Below are positions 1-8,218 of a stretch of 64,000 nucleotides of DNA, in pieces (positions within the stretch are counted from its first letter, which is position 1; each line of letters starts with the position of its first letter). Position numbers and translations under genes: made by a program. The notes below the pieces were generated by a model. The model did not search any database and was not told the origin of the DNA. It saw nothing but the letters and a program-made list of their open reading frames with translations. Source of the stretch: Gordonia amarae NBRC 15530 (GTDB taxonomy: Bacteria > Actinomycetota > Actinomycetes > Mycobacteriales > Mycobacteriaceae). The DNA is taken from assembly GCF_000241345.1 (NCBI RefSeq), contig NZ_BAED01000026.1:1-64000 (forward strand), read 5' to 3'.

Positions 1-1539
1 GGCAACAACGGCTTCTTCTGCGATTACGCGTTGCAGTTCCTGGCCGAGAACGGGCTCTCACGTAGCGCGGTGCAGCGCGGCGGCTACATCATCCGCACCA
101 CGCTTGATCCGTCGGTGCAGCAGGTCACGACGCGGGCGGCGCAGGCTCAGGCCAGCCCGAGCGCCGAGGGTGTCGCCGAGGTGATGAATGTGATCCGGCC
201 GGGCAAGAAGTCGCACGATCTGCTGGCGATGGCGTCGAGCCGGTTCTACGGTCTCGACACGAAGGCCGAGCACACGGTGCAGCCGCAGCCGTTCTCGATG
301 GTCGGTGACGGCGCGGGTTCGATCTTCAAGATCTTCACGGTGGCGGCGGCGATGGAGAAGGGTCTGGGCGCGGGTGCGCAGATCTCGGTTCCGGGGTCGC
401 TCGCGGTGGAGGGTATGGGTTCGTCGGACGGCGCCAACGGCTGCCCGGCGGGCATGTACTGCGTGAAGAACGACGGTAAGTATCCGGCGACGATGACGAT
501 CACGCAGGCGCTGGCCATGTCCCCCAACACCGCGTTCGTGAATCTGCTGCAGCAGGTGGGTGTGAAGCCGACCGTCGACATGGCGGTGCGGCTCGGTCTG
601 CGGTCGTACAACAGCCCGGGCACCTCAGGGTTCGGCGACAAGTCCATCGCCGCTTACGTCAAGGACGGCAACCTGGGTTCGTTCACACTGGGTCCGACCG
701 CCGTCAACACGCTGGAGTTGTCGAATGTGGCGGCGACGCTGGCCTCGGGCGGCGTGTGGTGCCCACCGAATCCGATCGCCTCGATCAGCAGCATCAAGCG
801 GGACAAGTACGGCAACCCGATGCTGGATGCGAAGGGCAATCCGGCGCTGGTGCCGGTGCCGTTCGCGGCCCCGAAGTGTGAGCAGGTCGTCGAGGAGGGG
901 CTGGCGAACACGCTGGCGTTCGTGATGGGTCAGGACCATATCGGCGGTACGGCGGCGGGCGCGGCGAACGGTCAGGGCTGGACGTTGCCGATGTCGGGTA
1001 AGACGGGCACCACGGAGGCACATCGTTCGTCGGCGTTCCTCGGGTTCACCAACCAGCTCGCGGGGGCGGCGTACGTGTACAACGACGGCCCTAATCCGTC
1101 GGGTATCTGTTCCAGTCCGCTGCGCCAGTGCTACGACGGCGATCTGTACGGCGGTATGGAACCGGCCCGGACCTGGTTCCAGGCGATGGGCCCGATCGCG
1201 ACCAAGTTCGGTCCGGTGCGTCTGGCCAGGCCCGATCCTCAGTTCATGGCAGGCAACGACAAGGGCCGGGTGCCGCAGGTGGCCGGTCTGCCCGCGAGTT
1301 CGGCCAAGTCGCGGCTGCAGTCCGCAGGCTTCAAGGTGGTCGAGGTGGAGGTCGACAGTTCCCGGCCGGCCGGCACGGTGGTGACCACCACGCCGTCGGG
1401 TTCGGCGATGCCGGGCAGCACCATCACGATGATGGTGTTCAACGGCCGCCAGCGTGCGAGCCGTAACCGCCCGCCCACCAGCACCACGGTCGACGTCCCT
1501 GGCGTCGGCCCGGTCGAGATCGAACTCCCCGGCGGCTAG
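1..1539 (+). CDS. ponA2: Class A penicillin-binding protein, C-terminal part (PonA2-like, 5' truncated)
   Basis: Periplasmic peptidoglycan synthase. Only the end of the glycosyltransferase linker, the transpeptidase domain and a PASTA domain are in the window; the frame is open from base 1, so the start lies upstream. The three transpeptidase motifs are visible: SIFK (bases 319-330, nucleophile Ser), SPN (520-528) and KTG (1000-1008). A PASTA repeat follows at about 1270-1440, beginning at VPQVAGLPASSAKSRLQSAG. PASTA domains on class A PBPs bind peptidoglycan or muropeptides, and a C-terminal PASTA is typical of mycobacterial PonA2. The next gene is a metallophosphoesterase, the same neighbour as in M. 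tuberculosis (Rv3682-Rv3683), which supports the PonA2 assignment. The C-terminus is Pro/Thr-rich. Confidence 0.93.
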   Translation, partial: GNNGFFCDYALQFLAENGLSRSAVQRGGYIIRTTLDPSVQQVTTRAAQAQASPSAEGVAEVMNVIRPGKKSHDLLAMASSRFYGLDTKAEHTVQPQPFSMVGDGAGSIFKIFTVAAAMEKGLGAGAQISVPGSLAVEGMGSSDGANGCPAGMYCVKNDGKYPATMTITQALAMSPNTAFVNLLQQVGVKPTVDMAVRLGLRSYNSPGTSGFGDKSIAAYVKDGNLGSFTLGPTAVNTLELSNVAATLASGGVWCPPNPIASISSIKRDKYGNPMLDAKGNPALVPVPFAAPKCEQVVEEGLANTLAFVMGQDHIGGTAAGAANGQGWTLPMSGKTGTTEAHRSSAFLGFTNQLAGAAYVYNDGPNPSGICSSPLRQCYDGDLYGGMEPARTWFQAMGPIATKFGPVRLARPDPQFMAGNDKGRVPQVAGLPASSAKSRLQSAGFKVVEVEVDSSRPAGTVVTTTPSGSAMPGSTITMMVFNGRQRASRNRPPTSTTVDVPGVGPVEIELPGG

Positions 1540-1546
1540 TGACACT

Positions 1547-1744
1547 GCGATCGGCGAGCTAGTAATACTGCGATCGGCGAGCGAAGCGAGTCGGCGCCGA
1601 CAACACGGTCCGGTGGGCCGTTGTGTTCTGGACTGACGAGTGAGCCGGGCGAGGAACGAGCCCGCGCGAACGAGGAGGGAAGAACACGACTCCCGGCCCG
1701 CAGGACCCGCGATCGGCGAGCGAAGCGAGTCGGCGCCAACAACA
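1547..1744. repeat. Direct repeats around GATCGGCGAGCGAAGCGAG between ponA2 and the phosphoesterase
   Basis: The gap after ponA2 holds two near-identical copies (1570-1605 and 1709-1744) starting GCGATCGGCGAGCGAAGCGA and running through GTCGGCGCC, plus a shorter copy at 1547-1559. Between them lies related GAGCG/GAACGAG-rich sequence. No protein is supported here. The copies lie just downstream of one gene and immediately upstream of the next, so they may form part of the 5' leader of the phosphoesterase. Confidence 0.8.
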
Positions 1745-1759
1745 GAGTATTCTGGGTCG

Positions 1760-2758
1760 ATGGTTGGCTTTGACAAGAATCTTCGGGTGCCCGTCTCCGG
1801 TGAGGCCGCTGCGCGCGCGGTTGCCGGGCTGGCGGGTCTTGCGTCGGCCGGTTTGTTCTATTCGACGGTGATCGAACGCAATGCGTTCACGTTGCGGCAT
1901 TCGACGATGGCGGTGCTGGAGCCTGGTGCGACGCCGTTGCGGGTGCTGCATATCAGCGATCTGCACATGATGCCGCGGCAGCGGCTGAAGCAGGCGTGGT
2001 TGTCCGAACTCGACGCGCTGGAACCGGATCTGGTGGTGAACACGGGCGACAATCTGTCGCATCCGGCGGCGGTGCCGGCGGTGGTGCAGTCCTTGGGTGG
2101 GCTGTTGTCGCGCCCGGGTCTGTTCGTGTTCGGGTCGAATGACTATTTCGGGCCGAAGCCGAAGAATCCGTTCAAGTATTTCAAGAAGGATCACAAGCGC
2201 ACACATGGTGATCCGCTGCCGTGGCAGGATCTGCGGGCGGCGTTCGTGGAGCGTGGCTGGCTGGATGCGACGCACACGATCCGTGAGCTGGAGGTCGGCG
2301 GGGTGCGGATCGCGGCGGCCGGCGTCGACGATCCGCATATCGAGCGGGACCGGTATGAGACGGTGGCGGGCCGCCCGAATCCGTTGGCGCATCTGCGGCT
2401 GGGTTTGACGCATTCGCCGGAGCCGCGGGTGCTGGACAGTTTCGCCGCCGACGGCTACGACCTGGTGCTGGCGGGCCACACGCACGGCGGCCAGTTGTGT
2501 CTGCCGTTCTATGGCGCGCTGGTCACCAATTGCCACATCGACAGGTCGCGGGTGAAGGGTCCGTCGAATTGGGGTTCGACGATGAAGCTGCATGTGAGCG
2601 CCGGTATCGGGACGTCACCGTACGCCCCGGCCCGGTTCTGCTGCCGCCCGGAGGCCAGCCTGCTCACGCTGACCCCGGTGTCGCATGGCGACGCCGATTT
2701 CGACGAGGCCTATTCTCTGCCCCCGGCCACCGTCGGCAAGGAACCCGTCAAGCGCTAG
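1760..2758 (+). CDS. Metallophosphoesterase (calcineurin-like)
   Basis: 332-residue predicted binuclear metal phosphoesterase. Metal-binding motifs are in order: DLH in HISDLHM (about residues 63-69), GDN (about residue 95), GSND in place of the usual GNHD, and GHTHGGQ (about residue 240). The N-terminus has a short hydrophobic stretch (AVAGLAGLASAGLFYS) that may anchor it to the membrane. I chose the ATG at 1760 because upstream codons in this frame translate the intergenic repeats. Position downstream of a PonA2-type PBP matches Rv3683, which suggests an envelope-related role; the substrate is unknown. The GNHD to GSND change is seen directly and still leaves Asn-Asp available. Confidence 0.88.
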   Translation: MVGFDKNLRVPVSGEAAARAVAGLAGLASAGLFYSTVIERNAFTLRHSTMAVLEPGATPLRVLHISDLHMMPRQRLKQAWLSELDALEPDLVVNTGDNLSHPAAVPAVVQSLGGLLSRPGLFVFGSNDYFGPKPKNPFKYFKKDHKRTHGDPLPWQDLRAAFVERGWLDATHTIRELEVGGVRIAAAGVDDPHIERDRYETVAGRPNPLAHLRLGLTHSPEPRVLDSFAADGYDLVLAGHTHGGQLCLPFYGALVTNCHIDRSRVKGPSNWGSTMKLHVSAGIGTSPYAPARFCCRPEASLLTLTPVSHGDADFDEAYSLPPATVGKEPVKR

Positions 2759-2816
2759 CGTCTGGAGTTGGCGGGGGCCGCCGGGGTTCGGTGGTGGTCG
2801 CCGAATGTGTGTATCT

Positions 2817-2870
2817 CGCCGGACCCTTCGAGACCCTCGCTCGTTCCTCGCTTCGGCCTCAGGGATCAAG
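2817..2870 (-). repeat. Dispersed repeat family 1, copy A (reverse orientation)
   Basis: Read on the minus strand this begins CTTGATCCCTGAGGCCGAAG and continues CGAGGAACGAGCGAGGGTC. The same roughly 55-bp element recurs at 20245, 30092 and 48587. It sits shortly after the 3' end of the metallophosphoesterase gene. Confidence 0.82.
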
Positions 2871-2894
2871 ATGGTGGCCACCTGGCCACGCAAC

Positions 2895-3355
2895 CAGGCC
2901 GATGCCAGGGCGACACCATGTTTGGTCGCCCAGGCGGGTTGATGTGGGCCCGGCCCCGTTCTGGACGACGGAGCGAGTGGGGAGCTTGCGACCCCGAGCG
3001 ACGGAGGAAGAACGGGGAACAAGGGCCCACATCAGGCCCGCCGCATAAGCAAAGACCACATGTTTGGTCGCCCAGGCGGGTTGATGTGGGCCCGGCCCCG
3101 TTCTGGACGACCGAGCGAGTGGGGAGCTTGCGACCCCGAGCGACGGAGGAAGAACGGGGAACAAGGGCCCACATCAGGCCCGCCGCATAAGCACAGGCCG
3201 ATGCCAAGACGACCACATGTTTGGTCGCCCAGGTGGGTTGAGTTTTTGGCCCCGCCCCGTTCTGGACGACTGAGCGAGTAAGGGAGCTTGCGACCGTCGA
3301 GCGAGGGAGGAAGAACGGGGGTCGAGGGGCCAAAACTCAGGCCCGCCGCATTAAT
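2895..3355. repeat. Three tandem copies of a ~150-bp palindromic repeat
   Basis: Copies start near 2895, 3055 and 3194. Copies 1 and 2 differ at about one base in the 130-bp core; copy 3 has diverged. Each core starts GCGGGTTGATGTGGGCCC and ends with its near inverse, GGGCCCACATCAGGCCCGC, so each can fold into a long hairpin with arms of about 18 bp and a roughly 75-nt interior rich in GAGCGA. Open frames across this block repeat the same peptides in all frames and are not credible genes. The block fills the gap between the phosphoesterase and the convergent TetR gene. Confidence 0.85.
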
Positions 3356-3953
3356 TCTGTGGCGCGAGAACGTCGACCACAGAGACGAGTGCTTCTCGTG
3401 CGGCGTCGATGGGTTCGCTGGGGTGCTGGCCGAGTGCTCCCATGACCGCTCCGTCTTCGACGGCGATGAGGCAGCGGACGTGGACGGGGTCGGCGAGGCG
3501 CCCGGATTTCTGGAGGACGTCGGTGTGGACGCCGGCGAGGAGGGCGTGGTGGTCGGCGATGACGGCGTTGAGGAGTTCGTAGCGGGGGGCGAGGGCGAAC
3601 ATCTCGTATCGGACGGCGAGGTCGTGGACGGTGGTGTCGGGACCGACGAACACTTCGGCGAGTGCGTCGGCCATGGCGCGGGCTCCGCGGCGGCGGCGCC
3701 GGAGTGCTGCACCGCGGGCGGAGATGGCGGCTTCGTCGCCGCGGCACACGTAGTCGGCGGCCTGCGCCATGAGGTCTTCGAGGGACCCGAAGTAGTAGGT
3801 GGTGGAGGCGAGCGGCAGTTCGGCGCGGTCGGCGACGGCCCGGTGGCGGACAGCGTCGAACCCGCCTTCGAGTAGGAGCGCTCCGGCGGCCTCGATGAGC
3901 CTGGAACGCCTGCGTACTCCCTTAGGCGTAGCCGCTGACGTCATGGGTGTCAT
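3351..3953 (-). CDS. TetR-family transcriptional regulator
   Basis: 200-residue one-component regulator. The N-terminal helix-turn-helix is at about residues 15-60 (AGALLLEGGFDAVRHRAVAD, then TTYYFGSLEDLM, the typical TetR YxxFxxxxxL signature). The C-terminal ligand domain shows no recognisable pocket. Two ATGs are possible (3953 and 3944); both keep the HTH, while the longer frame upstream is Arg/Pro-rich shadow sequence. It is divergent from nothing obvious and convergent with the repeat block; purD lies upstream on the same strand about 100 bp away. Target genes cannot be read from sequence. Confidence 0.85.
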   Translation of the reverse strand: MTPMTSAATPKGVRRRSRLIEAAGALLLEGGFDAVRHRAVADRAELPLASTTYYFGSLEDLMAQAADYVCRGDEAAISARGAALRRRRRGARAMADALAEVFVGPDTTVHDLAVRYEMFALAPRYELLNAVIADHHALLAGVHTDVLQKSGRLADPVHVRCLIAVEDGAVMGALGQHPSEPIDAAREALVSVVDVLAPQN

Positions 3954-4050
3954 GGTCCCAAACCGGCGTGCGCGGTGCCCGGGTTTCCACGAAAACCGTG
4001 CGCGTACAGGGCCGTTGCGTCGACCGTACGGACGACGCCGGAATGTCCCG

Positions 4051-5304
4051 TCAGAGCGTGATGCGGCCTTCGAGCGCGGCCTTGCCGATGTCGGTGCGGT
4101 GGTGGCTGCCGGGAAGCTTGATGGCCGCGATGCGCTCGTATGCCTGGGCCCGCGCTTGTTCAAGGTCGGCTCCGGTGCCGACGACGGCGAGCACCCGCCC
4201 GCCGGAGGACACGATGGTGCCGTCGTCGCCGCGTTTGGTTCCGGCGTGCAGGACGCCGTCGACCTCGGCGCCGGTGATGCCATCGCCGGTGCGCGGGGTG
4301 CCGGGGTAGTTCTGGGCGGCGACGACGACGGTGACGGCAGCCCCGTCGGACCAGCGCAGCGGCGGCAGCTGGTCGAGGGTGCCGGTGGCGACGGCGTTCA
4401 GCGCCTCCCCGAGCGGGGATTCGAGCAGGGCGAGAACCGCCTGGGTTTCGGGATCGCCGAAGCGGCAGTTGAATTCGACGACGGCCGGCCCGTCTTTACC
4501 GATGGCCAGGCCCGCGTACAGCAGGCCGGAGAACGGCACCCCGCGCCGAACCATTTCGGCGGCAACAGGTTTGACGACATCGTCGACGATCCGGGTGACC
4601 ATGTCGGCGGGCAGCCACGGCAGCGGCGTGTAGGCGCCCATGCCGCCGGTGTTGGGGCCGGTGTCGTTGTCGCCGACGCGCTTGTGGTCCTGCGCGGGCA
4701 GCAGCGGCACCACATTCTCGCCGTCGACGAGGCAGAACAGCGACACCTCGGGGCCGTCGAGGAAGCTCTCGAGCAGCACGGGGTGCCCGGATTCGAGGCA
4801 TTCGGCGGCGTGATCGCGGGCGACGGCGCGGTCGGGTGTGACCACCACGCCTTTGCCGGCAGCGAGGCCGTCGTCCTTGACCACCCAGGTGGGGCCGAAT
4901 CGGTCGAGGGCGGCGTCGAGTTTGGCCGGGTTGTCGACGACCTCGGCGTGCGCGGTGCGTACCCCGGCGGCGGCCATGACGTCCTTGGCGAAGGCCTTGG
5001 AACCTTCGATGCGGGCGGCCTCGGCGCTCGGGCCGAAGGTGGCGACACCGGCCTGGCGGAGGGCGTCGGCGACGCCGAGGACCAGTGGTACCTCGGGACC
5101 GATCACCACGAGGTCGGCCTCGACCTGGCGGGCGAGGGCGACGACGGCGTCGGCGGAGGTGACGTCGACGGCGTGGTTGGTGGCGACGGCCGCGGTGCCG
5201 GCGTTGCCGGGGGCGACGTGCAGGTCGGTGACCGACGGGTCGCGCCGGAGTCCGAGGAGCAGGGCATGTTCGCGGCCGCCCGAGCCGATCACGAGTACGC
5301 GCAC
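4051..5304 (-). CDS. purD: Phosphoribosylamine-glycine ligase (GAR synthetase)
   Basis: 417-residue cytoplasmic ATP-grasp ligase joining phosphoribosylamine and glycine, second step of de novo purine synthesis. The N-terminal Rossmann-like start [14 protein letters not shown] is characteristic, followed by the ATP-grasp core ([13 protein letters not shown] at about residues 145-157) and [11 protein letters not shown] near the metal/ATP site. The start codon is GTG at 5304, directly at the beginning of the conserved first strand. Length matches the family. No other pur gene is adjacent; purU is about 20 kb away. Confidence 0.97.
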   Translation of the reverse strand: MRVLVIGSGGREHALLLGLRRDPSVTDLHVAPGNAGTAAVATNHAVDVTSADAVVALARQVEADLVVIGPEVPLVLGVADALRQAGVATFGPSAEAARIEGSKAFAKDVMAAAGVRTAHAEVVDNPAKLDAALDRFGPTWVVKDDGLAAGKGVVVTPDRAVARDHAAECLESGHPVLLESFLDGPEVSLFCLVDGENVVPLLPAQDHKRVGDNDTGPNTGGMGAYTPLPWLPADMVTRIVDDVVKPVAAEMVRRGVPFSGLLYAGLAIGKDGPAVVEFNCRFGDPETQAVLALLESPLGEALNAVATGTLDQLPPLRWSDGAAVTVVVAAQNYPGTPRTGDGITGAEVDGVLHAGTKRGDDGTIVSSGGRVLAVVGTGADLEQARAQAYERIAAIKLPGSHHRTDIGKAALEGRITL

Positions 5305-5331
5305 GGGGACGACTCTACAGTCCCGGAGCCC

Positions 5332-5340
5332 TGTGGATAA
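5332..5340 (-). promoter_or_regulatory. DnaA-box-like 9-mer TTATCCACA
   Basis: Perfect match to the classical DnaA box, located 28 bp upstream of purD and 92 bp before the heptad-repeat gene. A single site is not an origin; it could be a DnaA regulatory site or chance. Confidence 0.4.
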
Positions 5341-5431
5341 CTCTGTGCATCGACCTTCGCCGTCATCACCGCGGCAGTACCCTCGAAGGGCATCAAGAAA
5401 ATGTCACCGCCCACATGAACAGGGGGATCAT

Positions 5432-5848
5432 ATGGCCGACCTGGAGGATCTCGACGCGCGCCTCACCGCGGTCGAGAACAGACTCGACGACGTGGCAGAG
5501 CAGTCACGCCGGGCCAGGGAGGACTCCGCCGCGGCCCGGGTCCTCGCCGGCGCAGCCGACAGGGATGTCTCCGAGATGCGTGCTGTTCTCCAGGGGCACA
5601 CGAAGGTCCTCAACGCCCTTCGGGAAACGCAGCTGGAGCACTCCGCGAAGTTCGACCGGATCGATGCGAAGTTCAGCCAGATCGATGCGAAGTTCAGCCA
5701 GATCGATGCCCGGTTCGACCAGATCGATGCCCGGTTCGACAGGACCGACGGGGAACTCGCCCGCATGCGTACCGGTTTCGGCGTCCTGAACTCGGGAATG
5801 AATCGCATCACCGGGATGCTCACCGAACTGTTGAACCGGGAACCCTGA
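5432..5848 (+). CDS. Small coiled-coil protein with heptad repeats
   Basis: 138-residue cytoplasmic protein, function unknown. ATG at 5432 follows GGGGG at 5422-5426, a plausible ribosome site. The chain is strongly charged and heptad-patterned from residue 5 (LDARLTAVENRLDDVAEQ) onward. Residues 72-106 are five exact heptads of the form A(K/R)F(S/D)(Q/R)(I/T)D, encoded by a 21-bp tandem repeat. The final part (MNRITGMLTELLN) could be an amphipathic helix. Such proteins often oligomerise as scaffolds or tethers, but no family is recognisable. It is monocistronic, with a strong hairpin downstream. Confidence 0.8.
   Translation: MADLEDLDARLTAVENRLDDVAEQSRRAREDSAAARVLAGAADRDVSEMRAVLQGHTKVLNALRETQLEHSAKFDRIDAKFSQIDAKFSQIDARFDQIDARFDRTDGELARMRTGFGVLNSGMNRITGMLTELLNREP
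5645..5749 (+). repeat. 21-bp coding tandem repeat (five units)
   Basis: Five in-frame 21-bp units; units 2 and 3 are identical (start GCGAAGTTCAGCCAGATCGA). Each encodes one heptad, so gain or loss of units would change coiled-coil length by exactly two helical turns without a frameshift. Confidence 0.9.
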
Positions 5849-5872
5849 GTCACCGGGCAACCGTCGAACGTA

Positions 5873-5907
5873 TTCCGCCCGCAGCCGATATCCGGCTGCG
5901 GGCGGAA
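5873..5907. terminator. Bidirectional hairpin terminator
   Basis: Perfect 15-bp stem TTCCGCCCGCAGCCG / CGGCTGCGGGCGGAA with a 5-nt loop, between two convergent genes (coiled-coil gene and the GT39 gene). No T-run, as is common in actinobacteria. Confidence 0.85.
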
Positions 5908-5926
5908 GTCGCTGGTCGCGGTTCGG

Positions 5927-8218
5927 CTACGACCGGGCCGGTGTGGTGAGGTCGTAGAGGGTGACTCCGTCGACGGTCCGGGCGGTGAACTTCCCGGTGA
6001 CCCAGGCGCTGATCACCTCGCTCGTCCGATTGTCACTTCCGCCGCCGAACCCGCCGAAGTGGCCGCCGGCGATGAAGTAGTGGATCTCGCCGTCTGCCAC
6101 CAGTTTCTGGAACCGTTCCAGGGTCGGCGACGGGTCTGTGCCGTTGAAGCCGCCGATGGGCATCACCGAATATCCGGATTCGAGCTGGTAGCCCGACGCC
6201 GAGTTGGAACCGATCGCGGCGGCCACCCACGTGTACTTTCCGGCGTCGGCACGCAACAGCTTGAGTATCTCCGGACCCGGCCGCGAGCCGTCGAGCAGCC
6301 CGCCCGGGCCACCCATGCCGCCGTAGCCGGCGCCGGGTCCACCGGTCCCCCACCGCATGCCCGGACCACCTTGCGAGGGGAACCGGGACATCCCTCCCCG
6401 GTCACCCGCATCAGGTCCCGAACGCGGCGGCCCGCCGGGACCACTCATCGACCCCTGCCCCTGTCCCGGTCCGGCCCCGAAACCCGGCCTGCTTCCCCCC
6501 TGCCTGTGCCCTGAGCCCTGCCCATGTCCGAACCCGTTTCCGCCGCGACCCCGACCGGGACCGCCATGCGGCCCGAAACCACCCGCGACCCGAGGCCCCG
6601 CCGACGGCAGTCCGCCGGAGACGGGTGAACCGATGGTGTCGAACGCGTACGCGGCGGGCCCGGCCACCCCGGCGACGACGGCCGCGACACCCGCACCGAC
6701 GGCGAGAGTGCGCAGCCGCGCCGTTGTGCCGGGCACCAGCAGTGCCAGACCGGCGCCGATACCGACGACCAGGACCAGCCACCGCAGCCAGCTCACGAAA
6801 TCGGGAGAACGGCCCAGCAGCACGAAACCCCAGATCGCGGCAACGCCCACGGAGATCGCGAGAACAGCTCGCACCCAAGGTAATTCACGTGCCCGCCAGC
6901 ACACTGCGGCACCACCGCCGACGAGCGCCGCGACCGCCGGGGCGAGCGCCGCGGTGTAGTAGCTGTGGAAGATGCCCGCCATGTAACTGAAGACGCCCAT
7001 GGTGACGATCAGCCACAGCCCCCACACCGTCAGGAACGCGAGTTCGGTTCTGCGCCGGTCCTTCCCGTCGCCTCGAACCCGTGCGACAATCACGATCGCG
7101 GCGATGCCGAGGATGATCGCGGTGGGGATCAGCCAGGCGATCTGCCCGCCTTGTTCCGGGACGAACATCCGGTCCCAGCCCGTCTGCCCCCACATACCGC
7201 CGCCGCGGCCACCCGGTCCGCCCCCGCCCGGTCCACCGTACCCACCACCGAACCCGCCGTAACCACCGAATCCGCCACCGCGCCCGCCGCCGGGGTGCAC
7301 GCTGCCGTGTTCCTCACCGTTGAGCCGACCGAGACCGTTGTAGCCCAGCGTCAGTTCGAGGATCGAATTATGCTGTGAACCACCGATGTACGGTCGTGAC
7401 GAGGCCGGCCACAGTTCGACGGTGAGGATCCACCAGCCCGCACTCACGATCAACGCGCCCAGGGCGGCGAACAACTGTCCGACGCGTCGCAGCATCCCGC
7501 CCGGCCCGAACGCCAGGTAGGTGACGGCCAGCGGCGGCACCACCAGCATCACCTGCAGTTGCTTTGTCAAGAAACCGAATCCGACGAAGACACCGGCCAG
7601 GATCAGCCACCGCCACCGGCCGTCGGACACCCCGCGCAGCACCGCCCACACCGACGCGACCATCAGCAGGATCAGCAGTGCCTCGGGATTGTTGAACCGG
7701 AACATCATCGCCGCCACCGGTGTCAGCGCCAGCACCAGTCCGGCGAGAGTACCGGCCCAGTGCCCGAAGTACCGGCGGGTGATCGCGTAGACCAGCGCCA
7801 CCGAGGCCACCCCCATGAGCGCCTCGGGCACCAGGATCGACCACGAGTTCAGCCCGAACACCCGCACCGCGAGCGACGGAATCCACAGCGACGCCGGAGG
7901 TTTGTCGACTGTGATCGAATTGGCCATGTCCGACGAACCGAAGAACCACGCCTTCCACGACTGCGACCCCGCCTGGATCGCCGCCGAATAGAAGGAATTG
8001 GCCCACCCGTTGATCGACAGATTCCACAGGTAGGCCACCGCGGTACCGAGCAGCAAGGCCAACAGCGACAACCGCTCCCGAATCACGGGAGCGGTTATAG
8101 CACGCCGCAATGGCGGACGAGTCTCCTCGTCCGCCATTGCCGTCTTTTGCAAGGTGTGGGTCTTCGGCCGGATGTGATCGGCGGACCCCCCGGTTCCCGT
8201 TCTCCCTCCGTCGCTCAC
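5927..8218 (-). CDS. GT39-family membrane glycosyltransferase (ArnT/PMT-like)
   Basis: 763-residue polytopic membrane protein of the dolichol/polyprenyl-phosphate-sugar-dependent mannosyltransferase fold. The first membrane helix (about residues 49-68) is followed by a large loop with SSDMANSITVDKPPASLW, which resembles the acidic catalytic loop of this family, then many hydrophobic helices. Two glycine-rich extracytoplasmic insertions stand out: residues about 302-346 (GG(F/Y)GG repeats) and 533-643 (Gly/Pro/Arg-rich). Its GTG start overlaps the stop of the upstream GT2-GtrA gene (GTGA), so the two are translationally coupled. The pair probably makes a lipid-linked sugar (GT2) and transfers it outside the membrane (GT39). 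Acceptor unknown. Confidence 0.87.
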   Translation of the reverse strand: MSDGGRTGTGGSADHIRPKTHTLQKTAMADEETRPPLRRAITAPVIRERLSLLALLLGTAVAYLWNLSINGWANSFYSAAIQAGSQSWKAWFFGSSDMANSITVDKPPASLWIPSLAVRVFGLNSWSILVPEALMGVASVALVYAITRRYFGHWAGTLAGLVLALTPVAAMMFRFNNPEALLILLMVASVWAVLRGVSDGRWRWLILAGVFVGFGFLTKQLQVMLVVPPLAVTYLAFGPGGMLRRVGQLFAALGALIVSAGWWILTVELWPASSRPYIGGSQHNSILELTLGYNGLGRLNGEEHGSVHPGGGRGGGFGGYGGFGGGYGGPGGGGPGGRGGGMWGQTGWDRMFVPEQGGQIAWLIPTAIILGIAAIVIVARVRGDGKDRRRTELAFLTVWGLWLIVTMGVFSYMAGIFHSYYTAALAPAVAALVGGGAAVCWRARELPWVRAVLAISVGVAAIWGFVLLGRSPDFVSWLRWLVLVVGIGAGLALLVPGTTARLRTLAVGAGVAAVVAGVAGPAAYAFDTIGSPVSGGLPSAGPRVAGGFGPHGGPGRGRGGNGFGHGQGSGHRQGGSRPGFGAGPGQGQGSMSGPGGPPRSGPDAGDRGGMSRFPSQGGPGMRWGTGGPGAGYGGMGGPGGLLDGSRPGPEILKLLRADAGKYTWVAAAIGSNSASGYQLESGYSVMPIGGFNGTDPSPTLERFQKLVADGEIHYFIAGGHFGGFGGGSDNRTSEVISAWVTGKFTARTVDGVTLYDLTTPARS

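Noticed and set aside
2768..3333. Several open frames in the palindromic repeat block
   Set aside because: They translate the same repeat in multiple frames on both strands; none has a credible start or conserved pattern.
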